Origin: Acetobacterium sp. KB-1
Lineage (GTDB): Bacteria > Bacillota > Clostridia > Eubacteriales > Eubacteriaceae
Assembly (NCBI RefSeq): GCF_003260995.1
Contig: NZ_CP030040.1
Span: 2,159,995-2,223,994 of the forward strand
Direction of reading: 5' to 3'
Length of the DNA: 64,000 nt
Position numbers and translations under genes: made by a program. Positions 45,618-55,111 of the stretch are shown here, piece after piece. Each line of letters opens with the position of its first letter. The stretch's first letter is position 1. The notes below the pieces were generated by a model that ran no database searches, was not told the DNA's origin, and saw nothing but the letters and a program-made list of their open reading frames with translations.

Positions 45618-47384
45618 TTAACTTACAATAATTTGCTTTAAATACTTAATAACCAAATCAGCAAAGCGGTTAATGTCTTTAATATAGGCAAAATCCTTGC
45701 CATAGATCAGCTTTTCAGCCATCAGATCCTGCTCTTTTCCGGTGAAGACCCCCAGTACCATAATACCCTGTTGGCGGGCCGTTCGAACTTCCCGGGCGGT
45801 GTCAGAAATAGCCACCCGACCCCGATAGGCCTGGGTTAAACTATTAACCTGACCCTTTCCCACCTTAATGTCGTTGGGGCGGCCGTCGCTGAGGACAATT
45901 AAAATCTTATTATCTTCCCCTCGCTTAATGAGATCTTCACAGGTGGTCTTAATTGCCAAACCGTCGCGGTTGTTGCCGGAGCAATAATATTCAAAGATGT
46001 TGTCATTGGCTGAAAGGGGCGATTCGTAATCACGGAAGCGTTTGATGACTGTATAGTCAAGAAAACTGGAAAAACCCAGCACCCGATTAGGAATCCCCAG
46101 TTGGGTTAATGCCATCGCCAGAATATAGGCTTGAATCGCAACATTGGACTGGTTACGTCGCTGGGAGCCACTGGAATCGATAAGGATATCCACCACAAAG
46201 CTCCCCTTGTTATTATCAATATTTTTTACAAAAACCTTGTTATTACTGCTACGACCAATCCGCCAGAGTTTGCTGGGAATCAGCCTCCCGGCATCAGAAG
46301 GGATGGCGTCGATAATTTCTTCCTGAACCAGGGTTCGGGACATGCTTTCCCGAAGCTTATTAATGTTGCGCTTGAACACCTTGTAATTAGCGCGAAACAC
46401 ATCGGTATTTTTAATCTGGTGCCGTTGCACATATTTCTGTTGAAATTCATTATCACTGTCACTCCGGACGACGCCATCGGTCATATGAATCCGGCAGCTG
46501 CCATGGGCGTCTTTGCATACCCGGTTCTGAAGCTTTTTGACTTCACTGATATCCAAAAACGATTTTCCGTAATAGTAAGCCACTTTTTCATAGATTTTTT
46601 CGATATCCTCTTCCTGCACCCGCAAAATCCGGTTGTCAGCATCATTGGATACGTTGGACTGATCTCCTTGGGATTCTCCCAGCAGAGCCTCGGCAATGTC
46701 TTCAATGGAGGCTTCAATGTCCAGGTCTTCGGGCTCGTCAAACATCTCTTCTAACATAAAATCAGAAAAATCGCCGCGGAGATGATTTTTATTGTGGCCC
46801 GATTCACTGGAATCACCGCTATCGCCCTCCACAAACATCGGAAAATATTTCACATAGATTTCTTCAATGCCTTTTAATAACTCAATGGTATCCTCCCGAT
46901 CCTGTAGGTTTTCCAGATCGCTGGCGATGTTTCGGGTTTCGGTGTCCATCATCGGCGCTTTACCAATCTTTTTTAGGATCATCGCGTGACGTACCTTTTC
47001 CATCAGATCGTCGGTGTGAAGCTTATAATAATTGCGAAGAATATCATCGTAGGCATCTTTGCGGATATCATAAACTCCGGGGCGTTCGGCAATAATTTTT
47101 TCTTCCACTACCACATCACTCCCCATAGCAATAAGACTCAGGAGAATATCCTTATTAAAACCCGCCCGATAACGACTGATGACGTATTTCTTGACACTGG
47201 GCCAGTTAATGAACTTTCGCCTTCCCCCGGCAGTTACGGCATGGTAAAGGGCCACATTTTTTGAAATAAAGCTCTTTTCTCCGACGTCCATGTTTTCATC
47301 GTAATCACCGGAAACCGTCCACATCAGATTGGATACCCGGTTGTCAAATTCATAGTCCTGATAGATCCATTTTGCATCCTTCAT
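45618..47384 (-). CDS. VWA-domain (NorD/CobT-like) protein
   Basis: A 588-residue protein. The N-terminal two thirds are helical and acidic in the middle (about 190-280). The C-terminal von Willebrand A domain (about 390-588) has a MIDAS motif in DILIDSSGSQRRNQS (DxSxS) and a later LIVLSDGRPND. NorD/CbbO/CobT-type VWA proteins work with a MoxR AAA+ partner as metal-inserting or activating chaperones. The partner is encoded 42 bases upstream. No nitric oxide reductase, RuBisCO or cobaltochelatase gene is near, so the client is unknown. Ribosome binding site GAAGGGAGGAACAGG. Confidence 0.85.
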   Translation of the reverse strand: MKDAKWIYQDYEFDNRVSNLMWTVSGDYDENMDVGEKSFISKNVALYHAVTAGGRRKFINWPSVKKYVISRYRAGFNKDILLSLIAMGSDVVVEEKIIAERPGVYDIRKDAYDDILRNYYKLHTDDLMEKVRHAMILKKIGKAPMMDTETRNIASDLENLQDREDTIELLKGIEEIYVKYFPMFVEGDSGDSSESGHNKNHLRGDFSDFMLEEMFDEPEDLDIEASIEDIAEALLGESQGDQSNVSNDADNRILRVQEEDIEKIYEKVAYYYGKSFLDISEVKKLQNRVCKDAHGSCRIHMTDGVVRSDSDNEFQQKYVQRHQIKNTDVFRANYKVFKRNINKLRESMSRTLVQEEIIDAIPSDAGRLIPSKLWRIGRSSNNKVFVKNIDNNKGSFVVDILIDSSGSQRRNQSNVAIQAYILAMALTQLGIPNRVLGFSSFLDYTVIKRFRDYESPLSANDNIFEYYCSGNNRDGLAIKTTCEDLIKRGEDNKILIVLSDGRPNDIKVGKGQVNSLTQAYRGRVAISDTAREVRTARQQGIMVLGVFTGKEQDLMAEKLIYGKDFAYIKDINRFADLVIKYLKQIIVS

Positions 47385-47426
47385 GGCCTGTTCCTCCCTT
47401 CTTCAGGTGTTGGGCCGATTCTGGCC

Positions 47427-48347
47427 TTAGCCGGAAAAAACATCGGCACAATCCCAGCTTTCCCGGATCCGGGTTTTGATGACATCCAGAACGATTTCTT
47501 TTTCAAACTGATCGAAGGTTTTTCCGACCACCCCCATATCGACCGCCAGCATCGGTTTTAAGCCTCGGCGGATGGTGCGCAGACTCCCGATAATCCCCCG
47601 CAGATCGACAGACTTGGTGGAGATTTCCGAATTTCTGGCCTTGGCTTGAAGATCCAAAAAAACACCGGCAAACTGGGCCAGAATTTCCGGGTTGGCATCC
47701 GGAAAATAATCCTTTAAAATCAGCATCAGGGTTTCTTCCTCAATTTGGGGAATATCAATGGTCATAAAACGAGATACCAGGGCTTCATTTAGCTCCTTAG
47801 TCCCGGCATATTCATAATTCATGGTGCCGATAAACCGGGTGGCGTCGTGGAGCTTGATTTTCTCATAGCCCGGCACATCGATCACCTTTCGATAATCCAG
47901 AGCCGAGTGGAGTACCACCAGGGCATCGTTTTTTGCCATATTGATTTCGTCAAAAACGCCAAAGCCGCCGTTTATGGCACACTCATAAACCGATCCTCGT
48001 CGCAGTCGTACCTCATTATCAATAAAAGTATCGGTGCCAATCAGGCTGGAGCTGTCGGTGTTGACATGGAAGGAGGTGTTCCACTGAGGACGGTTAAAAA
48101 GCTCGCAAATATTATCGGCCAGGACATTTTTCCCGGTGGCCTTGGGACCGGAGAGTAAAATGTTCTCGCCCTCTAGAATGGCAGTAATACACATCGACCA
48201 GATGTCCTTGCCATAAAAAACAGTTTCGGTACTGGGAACCCGATCCTGAAGACGCTCCTCCAGTTTATAAAAGTGTTTGAAATATTTTATATCGTCAAGC
48301 AGCTTTTCGCTGATTCCCTGTTTTAGTAATTCCTGTGTTAATCTCAT
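47427..48347 (-). CDS. MoxR-family AAA+ ATPase (NorQ/CbbQ-like)
   Basis: A 306-residue ATPase. Walker A is LSGPKATGKNVLADNI (about residues 77-92), Walker B FGVFDEINMAKNDAL, sensor 1 FIGTMNYEYAGTKELNEAL and arginine region ALVSRFMTIDIP. It is the AAA+ motor of a MoxR-VWA pair that remodels or activates a metalloprotein. The ribosome binding site GAAAGGAAAACG precedes an ATG start. It is transcribed ahead of the VWA gene. Confidence 0.9.
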   Translation of the reverse strand: MRLTQELLKQGISEKLLDDIKYFKHFYKLEERLQDRVPSTETVFYGKDIWSMCITAILEGENILLSGPKATGKNVLADNICELFNRPQWNTSFHVNTDSSSLIGTDTFIDNEVRLRRGSVYECAINGGFGVFDEINMAKNDALVVLHSALDYRKVIDVPGYEKIKLHDATRFIGTMNYEYAGTKELNEALVSRFMTIDIPQIEEETLMLILKDYFPDANPEILAQFAGVFLDLQAKARNSEISTKSVDLRGIIGSLRTIRRGLKPMLAVDMGVVGKTFDQFEKEIVLDVIKTRIRESWDCADVFSG

Positions 48348-48819
48348 TCGTTTTCCTTTCTGTCAATGCCATGCATCGATTTTGTCAGTTTATTTAGAAT
48401 GATTTGAATATAACACAAAACCCAGCGGAATAGTTAGAAAAAATGCAAAAGCACAAAAATTTATCCTTTTTTAAGACTCTTATCTTAAACCGCCAAATAC
48501 CGGTAATTCATATAAAGCCGGTTGTTCTAAGTTCCGCTAAAAAGAGCAATCCTCCAAAGCGAAGGATCGCTCTTTGATATCCAGTTGGATGATCGGTTTC
48601 ATTGCATGGCCTCGTGATTGTATTTCTAAATGAACTCTTTAAGCATAAAGCCGCGCATGAAGGTCTCCTGACTGTGGTTTATCTGTTTTTGTACCCTCCG
48701 CGGGTACTCGATCTTTTTTTATATGGTAAAATATGCTATAGTTAACACAAAACTTCTTGCATCATAAGGCTAATAAAAAATATAACAGCTTATTTAATAT
48801 TCAATTGGAGGGATAAAGA
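48348..48819. other. Intergenic region with a hairpin, no gene seen
   Basis: This 472-base divergent region holds a hairpin at 48541-48575 (AAAGAGC-ATCCT...AGGATC-GCTCTTT) with a short T run on the minus-strand side, and an A/T-rich stretch near 48720-48745 that could hold the promoter of the gene at 48820. I see no recognised riboswitch. Confidence 0.5.
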
Positions 48820-49428
48820 TTGATTACGCTAGAGCAAATTATGTCGATTTCAAAAAGCGACTTACAAGAAGCGTCAAAGACATTAAACAAAGATGATATT
48901 CCGCAGCTTGTAGAATGGCTCTCCTTAAAAGATAACACCATTAGATATCAGGTATTTCTCATTCTGCAAAACAGATCATTCTTTTTTGACGATGTTTATC
49001 CGTATTGGGATACCTTCAAAAGCAAACTAAAAAGTGAAAATTCTTATCAAAGAAATATCGGACTGAATTTGATTGCCAACAATGTAAAGTGGGATACCGA
49101 AAACAAAATAGACGATACCATTGATAAATATCTACAACTCCAAAACGATGAAAAACCCATCACGATACGCCAATGTATTCAGTCATTGGGCGAAATAGCT
49201 TCATCTAAGCCTGACTTACATGATAAAATAGCTTCTAGACTTATTACCTTTAATCTCATGTCCATTAAGGAAACCATGCGAAAATCAATACTGCTTGATC
49301 TCTTGAAGGTACTTCTTGTTATCAGGAAAGAGCATCGAACAGATAAAATAGAAAACTTTATCCAAAACGCATTACTAGGAGAGATATTGGATAAAAGGTC
49401 AAAAAAACAAATAGAAGCCCTGCTATGA
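48820..49428 (+). CDS. Hypothetical protein, possible HEAT-like helical repeats
   Basis: A 202-residue soluble, all-helical-looking protein that I do not recognise. Repeated amphipathic pairs such as IPQLVEWLSLKDNTIRYQVF and KSENSYQRNIGLNLIANNVK, with spacing near 40-45 residues, resemble HEAT/armadillo repeats. The start is TTG at 48820 after GGAGGGATAAAGA. It has an AT-rich composition and stands alone between divergent and tandem neighbours. A scaffold or binding role is only a guess. Confidence 0.6.
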   Translation: MITLEQIMSISKSDLQEASKTLNKDDIPQLVEWLSLKDNTIRYQVFLILQNRSFFFDDVYPYWDTFKSKLKSENSYQRNIGLNLIANNVKWDTENKIDDTIDKYLQLQNDEKPITIRQCIQSLGEIASSKPDLHDKIASRLITFNLMSIKETMRKSILLDLLKVLLVIRKEHRTDKIENFIQNALLGEILDKRSKKQIEALL

Positions 49429-49620
49429 TCATAACGCATGAATCATTAACCACTAGTTGAAAATAAACAAGTTGCTGTTACAAATATGTACATCATGACA
49501 TTAGTATCAAAATAACAATCAACATTTTGGTCCTGCGCCCGCATTTTAGTCGGGAATTTATGTGCATAAAAATTGTTCGTTATTTCTACCCCCTAAAAAT
49601 TTCAAGAATAGGAAATCCTG

Positions 49621-51189
49621 ATGAAAAATTTAGAAAAAAATCATTACTTCTCTTTAAAAAGCTATGACCCCCATACCCATGGCGGCCAGTATCTGGCAAA
49701 CCTTTCAACCGCCAACTGGGCATCTGAAGCTTTATTTACCGCCCTGGAACTGGATCTTTTTGAAATTCTTAATTCCTTCGGAGATAATGGCGCCGATGCC
49801 CAAGCACTTTCAGAAAAAATCGAAACTGATGCCACGGCATTGTCGTCATTTCTGCCGCTACTGGAAAGTCTGGGGCTTCTTTTTTGTTATCAGGGCAGTT
49901 ACAGCAATGCCATCATAACCAAGTGCTATCTGCTTTCATCCAGTCCAGATTATCTGGGCGACACCATCAAACTGCGGCAATTACAATCTCAAAAATGGCG
50001 TCAGTTGAAATCTTCACTACTAAAAAACACACCAACTGAACAAAATAGTGGGCCGGAGTATTTAGCCAATAAACAGCTTAATCAACTAAAGATTAAGGCA
50101 ATCCATGAATTGACTCGCATGAAAGCGCTTGAATGCGTTAAATTCTTCCCCGCCTTGTCCGGGAAAATTCTAATCGGCGGTCCCGGAGCTCAAACAATGG
50201 CAGATTGTTTTCTCCATGCCTTTCCCGATCTGGAGATCACCCTGCTTTGCGACGATGATCCCTTTCCGATTGACGTTGCTGTTTTTAATGATCCCCAAGC
50301 ACAGCCGATCGATACCAGTTCCTTTGATAAACTGCGCGCTGCCTCTGCCAAAAATCATGAGGCCTATGCTCTGATTATCTTCACCCGTTTGTCAATCAGT
50401 AAGGATCAGCCGCTGTTTCTAAATCAAGTACTCGCCTGTTTACCGATGCTTAAGCCAGATGGTATCCTGATGCTTCACGACGCCTTTGACGAGCATGCAA
50501 CCCTGATGGCCAGGTTATCTGGAATCAATCGGATGATCCATTTTGAGGGCCAGGTTTGTTCCGCAAATGAAGTCATCCACAAATTTGAGGCAGCCGGTCT
50601 CACCACCACTGCTCTGATTCCGCTTGAAACCGATACTGCTGTCATTTTTTCCGGAAAATCGCCATCATTTGTGGAAGCTCTGGCTTTGACACCGATGCAA
50701 CGCCTCAAGCATCCAATCCTTAACATCGGCTTTGATGATGTCTTAGAAATTACCACCGATTCGGTGGTGGTTACCGAATTTGCCAAAAACAAATGTGCCT
50801 TTGGTTGCTCATCGGCCAATCTCAAACATTGTCAGGCCAACGAGATCCCCTTTGAAGAAACCGGCCGATTAATCTCCCGCTACACCAGGGCTTTTCTAAT
50901 TAAAGGAACCCCGGGAACCGGAGAATTTCAACGAAAGATCTTAGAAGCAGAACGCTTAGCCTTTATTGGCGGTTTTCACAAGGCCTTTGCCTTCTGGTCC
51001 GGACCCTGTCACATCTGCCCCGCCTGTGATTTGGATAAACCGTGTCTTAACACGAAAAATCGCCGTCCCTCAATGGAAGGGTCCGGCATTGATGTCTTCG
51101 AAACCGTAAGAAACAACGGCGAAACCTTAAAGACACTGGCTTCTAAGAATGAGTTTGTTAAATACTATGGTTTATTACTGCTTGAATAA
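49621..51189 (+). CDS. Methyltransferase-like / DUF2284 metal-binding fusion protein
   Basis: A 522-residue protein in three parts. Residues about 18-130 match an O-methyltransferase dimerisation winged helix ([20 protein letters not shown]). Residues about 150-335 resemble the SAM-binding domain of plant/bacterial O-methyltransferases, but the glycine loop reads [10 protein letters not shown] and is degenerate (GGPGA rather than GxGxG). Residues about 385-522 are a DUF2284 domain with cysteines 392, 396, 404, 463, 466, 469 and 475 (CAFGC, then [15 protein letters not shown]), suited to an Fe-S cluster or zinc. Ribosome binding site AATAGGAAATCC. No operon partner is seen. A corrinoid or metallo-cofactor methylation role is speculative. 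Confidence 0.75.
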   Translation: MKNLEKNHYFSLKSYDPHTHGGQYLANLSTANWASEALFTALELDLFEILNSFGDNGADAQALSEKIETDATALSSFLPLLESLGLLFCYQGSYSNAIITKCYLLSSSPDYLGDTIKLRQLQSQKWRQLKSSLLKNTPTEQNSGPEYLANKQLNQLKIKAIHELTRMKALECVKFFPALSGKILIGGPGAQTMADCFLHAFPDLEITLLCDDDPFPIDVAVFNDPQAQPIDTSSFDKLRAASAKNHEAYALIIFTRLSISKDQPLFLNQVLACLPMLKPDGILMLHDAFDEHATLMARLSGINRMIHFEGQVCSANEVIHKFEAAGLTTTALIPLETDTAVIFSGKSPSFVEALALTPMQRLKHPILNIGFDDVLEITTDSVVVTEFAKNKCAFGCSSANLKHCQANEIPFEETGRLISRYTRAFLIKGTPGTGEFQRKILEAERLAFIGGFHKAFAFWSGPCHICPACDLDKPCLNTKNRRPSMEGSGIDVFETVRNNGETLKTLASKNEFVKYYGLLLLE

Positions 51190-51202
51190 TCGCCTTACCC
51201 TC

Positions 51203-51231
51203 AAAAAAAAGCACGGATAACCGGTGCTTTC
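51203..51231 (-). terminator. Terminator for the minus-strand nitroreductase transcript
   Basis: On the minus strand GAAAGCACCGG-TTAT-CCGTGCTTT with one bulged base, followed by T residues. It may also help end the methyltransferase gene on the plus strand. Confidence 0.65.
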
Positions 51232-51245
51232 AGACTATCAAAAAA

Positions 51246-51363
51246 GATAACCCCGTACCGACAATTGTTACATCATGTTGTACGCATCGGAGCGGACACT
51301 GCTTCGCCTGTCCGATTCCGCAGCGAACAACAAATTAACAATTGGTCGGTACGGTCGTTTATC
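51246..51363. repeat. Imperfect 118-base inverted repeat between convergent genes
   Basis: Outer arms CCGTACCGACAATTGTTA (51253-51270) and TAACAATTGGTCGGTACGG (51336-51354) pair almost perfectly, extended by GATAA/TTATC. Inner parts GTTGTACGCATCGGAGCGGA and its partner near TCCGATTCCGCAGCGAACAA also pair, so nearly the whole element can fold into one long hairpin. Eleven-base direct repeats CACGGATAACC lie outside it at 51212-51222 and 51377-51387. It could be a degenerate miniature transposable element, a structured 3' UTR or a small RNA. Confidence 0.7.
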
Positions 51364-51400
51364 GACAACCTCAAACCACGGATAACCCATTTTTTTTTGA

Positions 51401-52000
51401 TTATTCAATGACAATGACGCGCCGTTCAATGGGCTCGAAAACTTTTTCAATAGGGTCTTCGGTAGGCACACCAAAGGGCATCTGGGCAATCAGTCGCCAA
51501 TCCGACGGAATCAGAAAAGCAGTCTTTACATCATTATCGATGATCGGATTATAATGTTGCAGGCTTGCACCCAGACCTGCTGCTGACAATTGCGTCCAAA
51601 TGGCAAACTGCAACATCCCATTGCCCTGCTCAGCCCAATCCGGAATCCGATCCCGGTAGGGTGAAAACCTTTCCATCAAACTTTTAGTAACAGACGTATC
51701 ATCATAAAACAGCAATGTTCCACATCCTGCGGCAAAGCTGCTGATCCGATTTTCAGTAGACCGAAATTCATCAGCCAGAATTTTTTTTCTGAGTGTTTCC
51801 ATCACGATACTCCAGAATTCCAGATGTTTCTCTCCAAATAATACTGCTACCCGCTGACTTTGGCAATTAAATGCCGAAGGTACGTGCTTCGTTGAATGGT
51901 CGACGATCTCCATTATTTCTTCCGCAGTAATGGTACTTTCATCGCTAATTCCATATATCGAGCGCCTTTGCTCTATTGCTTCTTTAAAATCCAATGGCAT
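51401..52000 (-). CDS. Nitroreductase family protein (Frm2/HBN1-like)
   Basis: A 199-residue FMN-dependent oxidoreductase. It begins FKEAIEQRRSIYGISDES, has the family segment HVPSAFNCQSQRVAVLFG (about residues 38-57), and lacks the long C-terminal part of NfsB, matching the short Frm2-like subgroup. Such enzymes reduce nitroaromatics or quinones with NAD(P)H; the natural substrate is unclear. Ribosome binding site AGGAGTACTTAC. It is monocistronic between terminators. Confidence 0.88.
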   Translation of the reverse strand: MPLDFKEAIEQRRSIYGISDESTITAEEIMEIVDHSTKHVPSAFNCQSQRVAVLFGEKHLEFWSIVMETLRKKILADEFRSTENRISSFAAGCGTLLFYDDTSVTKSLMERFSPYRDRIPDWAEQGNGMLQFAIWTQLSAAGLGASLQHYNPIIDNDVKTAFLIPSDWRLIAQMPFGVPTEDPIEKVFEPIERRVIVIE

Positions 52001-52104
52001 GTAAGTACTCCTTTTCTATTTAAAAAATATTTGTTCGTATGACCTCATACTAATCATTATACCTTAATTACCCACAAATTCAAATTTTTCTGCAAAACGC
52101 TAAA

Positions 52105-52128
52105 AAACAGCGTCTTGATGACCCTGTT
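52105..52128 (-). terminator. Terminator of the ispF-to-transketolase operon
   Basis: On the minus strand AAACAGGGTC-ATCAA-GACGCTGTTT with one mismatch and six T following, 30 bases after the transketolase C-subunit stop. Confidence 0.75.
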
Positions 52129-52157
52129 TTTTTGCTTCTTTGCTTAGGTTTTTGCTA

Positions 52158-53096
52158 TTATTTTCGGCCGATGGCTTTTTTAGCAGCCGCTACAATATCT
52201 TTCGCCGTTAAACCGTATTTTTCCATCAATGGCGTAACCTTACCGGATTGTCCAAAGAGATCCTTAACACCAACCCGTTCCAGAGGTACTGGGGCGACAT
52301 CGCATAATACTTCAGCAACAGCACTGCCCAGGCCGCCGATAATGCTGTGTTCTTCAGCCGTAACAACAGCACCGGTAACAACGGCAGCGTCTTTTATGGC
52401 ATTTACGTCGATGGGTTTAATGGAACCCATATTTAATACTCTGGCCGAAATATCCTCTGCTTTTAAAAGCTGTGCCGCTTCCAGAGCTGGTCCCACCATC
52501 AGACCGGTGGCAATAATGGTTACATCATCACCGCTTTTTAATAAGCCGGCTTTTCCTACTTCAAATTTATAATTTTCATCGAAAAGAACGGGTACGTCAC
52601 TGCGGCCCAAACGAATATAAACAGGTCCGTCAATTTCCATTGCGGCATCCATCATCTTTTCTGTTTCGATCGCATCTGCCGGTGATAAAACCGTCATATT
52701 GGGGATTACCCGCATCAGCGCAATATCTTCAATCGACTGGTGTGAACCGCCATCTTCACCTACTGAGATCCCCGAATGAGTTAAGGCAATTTTTACATTC
52801 AGCTTCGGGTAACAGATACTGTTACGAATAATTTCATAGGCTCGTCCAGCGCCAAAAATAGCGAAGGTGCTGGCGAAAGGAATCTTTCCTGCGGTTGCCA
52901 AACCGGCGGACATTCCCATCAGGTTTGCTTCCGCAATCCCGACATTGAAATGCCGTTCGGGACAGGCCTTTTTAAAGACGTTGGTCTTTGTTGCTCCTGA
53001 GAGATCGGCATCCAAAACCACCAAATTTTTGTTTTTTTCGCCCAGCTTCACTAAATATTCGCCATATGCCTGTCGTGTTGATTTTTTATCTGCCAT
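52158..53096 (-). CDS. Transketolase, C-terminal (pyrimidine-binding) subunit
   Basis: A 312-residue split-transketolase subunit containing the Pyr domain and the C-terminal domain. Seen: VVLDADLSGATKTNVF, FNVGIAEANLMGMSAGLAT (catalytic Glu), THSGISVGEDGGSHQ and VYIRLGRSDVPV. With the N-terminal subunit encoded just upstream it transfers two-carbon units between sugar phosphates and supplies pentose and erythrose phosphates. 1-Deoxyxylulose phosphate synthase is excluded by the split form and motif set. Ribosome binding site GGAGG; the gene begins two bases after the N-subunit stop. Confidence 0.93.
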   Translation of the reverse strand: MADKKSTRQAYGEYLVKLGEKNKNLVVLDADLSGATKTNVFKKACPERHFNVGIAEANLMGMSAGLATAGKIPFASTFAIFGAGRAYEIIRNSICYPKLNVKIALTHSGISVGEDGGSHQSIEDIALMRVIPNMTVLSPADAIETEKMMDAAMEIDGPVYIRLGRSDVPVLFDENYKFEVGKAGLLKSGDDVTIIATGLMVGPALEAAQLLKAEDISARVLNMGSIKPIDVNAIKDAAVVTGAVVTAEEHSIIGGLGSAVAEVLCDVAPVPLERVGVKDLFGQSGKVTPLMEKYGLTAKDIVAAAKKAIGRK

Positions 53097-53098
53097 GA

Positions 53099-53908
53099 TT
53101 AAGCCTCCAATTCTGCCAATGCTTGTTTCACTTCATCTGCATTCGGCCCTTTTCCATGCCATCCCGCATTGTTTTCCATAAATGAAACGCATTTACCCTT
53201 GACCGTTTTACAAATAATCACGGTTGGTTTGTCCTCTGATTTTTTTGCAACTTCCACAGCCGTTCGCAACTCATCAAAATCGTGGCCGTCTTCCACTGTA
53301 ATCACGTTCCAACCAAAGGCCTCAAACTTGCCATCGATGGGAAATGGTGACATCACCTCACAAATAGCGCCATCAATCTGAAGATTATTGTTATCCACAA
53401 AGGCAATCAGATTATTAAGCTGGTAATGGCTGGCTGCCATAGCAGCTTCCCAAACCAGACCTTCTTGTAATTCGCCGTCACCCAGTAAAGCATAGATCTT
53501 ATGATCCTTATTGTCCATTTTTCCGGCCAATGCCATCCCGGCAGCCACCGAAATTCCCTGTCCCAAAGAGCCGGTTGACATATCAACCCCGGGTACCTTG
53601 TTCATATCCGGATGTCCCTGAAGGATCGACCCCAGTTGTCGCAGGTTTTCCAGCTCGGCTCTGGGGAAGAAGCCTTTTGCTGCCAGCGTTGCATAAAGCA
53701 CCGGAGCAGCGTGTCCTTTTGACAACACAAAACGATCCCGATCTTCTTTGCGGGGATTGTTTACATCCACATTCATTTGTTCAAAATAAAGCAGGGTCAG
53801 AATTTCTGCTGACGACAATGAGCCTCCAGGATGACCTGAAGCGGCCTTACCAATCATTTTTACAATATCCTTGCGAATACCCCTAACGGTTTCTTCTAAA
53901 AATGCCAT
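53099..53908 (-). CDS. Transketolase, N-terminal (TPP-binding) subunit
   Basis: A 269-residue subunit with the thiamine diphosphate motif GDGELQEGLVWEAAMAASHY continuing to NNNLQIDG, and N-terminal KAASGHPGGSLSSAEILT. It forms the diphosphate-binding half of split transketolase with the next gene. Ribosome binding site AGGAGAATTAA. It lies 13 bases after alr. Confidence 0.93.
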   Translation of the reverse strand: MAFLEETVRGIRKDIVKMIGKAASGHPGGSLSSAEILTLLYFEQMNVDVNNPRKEDRDRFVLSKGHAAPVLYATLAAKGFFPRAELENLRQLGSILQGHPDMNKVPGVDMSTGSLGQGISVAAGMALAGKMDNKDHKIYALLGDGELQEGLVWEAAMAASHYQLNNLIAFVDNNNLQIDGAICEVMSPFPIDGKFEAFGWNVITVEDGHDFDELRTAVEVAKKSEDKPTVIICKTVKGKCVSFMENNAGWHGKGPNADEVKQALAELEA

Positions 53909-53921
53909 TTAATTCTCCTCT

Positions 53922-55109
53922 TTAATAAATATCACTGTTTGTGTTGATTTGTCGATCTAAAATGTCACGTCTGATGGACTGAAGAGCCCCGTCCTTAATG
54001 AACACCCGGGGCACCCGTTTGTTTACCATACAGGTAATTTCATAATTGATGGTTCCCAATGCATTAGCCAGTACATCGGCTGAAATGTTGTTACCAAAAA
54101 GCTCCACCTCATCATAAAGGGAAACCGCTTCCACATCGGTTAAATCGATCATGCATTGGTCCATGCAGATACTACCGACCACGGGTACGAGCTGGCCGGA
54201 AATAAAGACCTTGGCCAGACCGTTTAACATCCGCGTGTAGCCATCGGCATAGCCAATTGGCAAGGTACCGATAATCCGATCGTCATCGGCAACAAAACGG
54301 TTGCCGTAGCTTACCGTTTCTCCCGGATGAAGGGTTTTTAAGTGTACAATGGTTGACTTTAAGGTCATGACTGGTTTTAAATCAATTTTTGACCGATCAA
54401 CCTCAGCTGATGGATAAAGCCCATAAAGAATAATCCCCGGCCGTACCATATCAAAATGAACCCCTTCGACATCAAATATTCCGGCACTGTTTGCCATATG
54501 CTTGATGGGAATGACAATATTCTTCTTTTCCAGTTCCGAAAGAACCTGTTGATAACGCCTGATCTGCTCCTTGGTGTGGGTTTTATCAGCAGCATCTGCG
54601 GTCGAAAAATGCGTATACAACCCCTGAAGTTCAATGCCCTCCAATTGATTCATCGCGTCAATTACTTGTGAGGCCTCGCGCCAGCCAATCCCAATTCGCC
54701 CCATACCGGTATCAATTTTAATATGGACGGGATGAGAAATGCCGCTTTCCTGACAATGTTCTGATAAGGCTTTGGCAAAGTCAAACTGATAGGTTCCGGG
54801 AATCACATCCCAGCGGATCAAATCAGGAATATGTTCTTTTGAGGTATATCCCAGCAGTAAAATCGGTTCGGTGATGCCCCCCTGTCGAAGCGCAATGGCT
54901 TCATCAATAAAAGCTACGGCCAGCATGTCCACCCCGGCTTCACAAAGGGTTTTAGCACATTCCAAACTACCATGTCCGTAGGCATCGGCTTTGACAACCC
55001 CCAGGATTTTTACGTCAGGCCCGACGATTCGGCGAATTTCTTCATAATTGCTAATCAGTGCATCTAAGTCTATTTCTGCCCAGGTCGGGCGGAGTGCCAA
55101 TTCTTTCAT
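53922..55109 (-). CDS. alr: Alanine racemase
   Basis: A 395-residue PLP enzyme that supplies D-alanine for peptidoglycan. The PLP lysine is Lys40 in VVKADAYGHGS; the second catalytic base lies in YGNRFVADDD, and CMDQCMIDLTDV is a conserved substrate-pocket segment. Length is typical. The start ATG is two bases after the mtnN stop, with GGGAGTCGCGTAACG covering the ribosome binding site. It is the cell-wall gene of this mixed operon and works with ddl at 59720. Confidence 0.96.
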   Translation of the reverse strand: MKELALRPTWAEIDLDALISNYEEIRRIVGPDVKILGVVKADAYGHGSLECAKTLCEAGVDMLAVAFIDEAIALRQGGITEPILLLGYTSKEHIPDLIRWDVIPGTYQFDFAKALSEHCQESGISHPVHIKIDTGMGRIGIGWREASQVIDAMNQLEGIELQGLYTHFSTADAADKTHTKEQIRRYQQVLSELEKKNIVIPIKHMANSAGIFDVEGVHFDMVRPGIILYGLYPSAEVDRSKIDLKPVMTLKSTIVHLKTLHPGETVSYGNRFVADDDRIIGTLPIGYADGYTRMLNGLAKVFISGQLVPVVGSICMDQCMIDLTDVEAVSLYDEVELFGNNISADVLANALGTINYEITCMVNKRVPRVFIKDGALQSIRRDILDRQINTNSDIY

Positions 55110-55111
55110 CG

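Noticed and set aside
48541-48575. Hairpin as a terminator of the MoxR operon
   Set aside because: It lies upstream of the MoxR start, not downstream, and has only a short T run, so its role is unclear.
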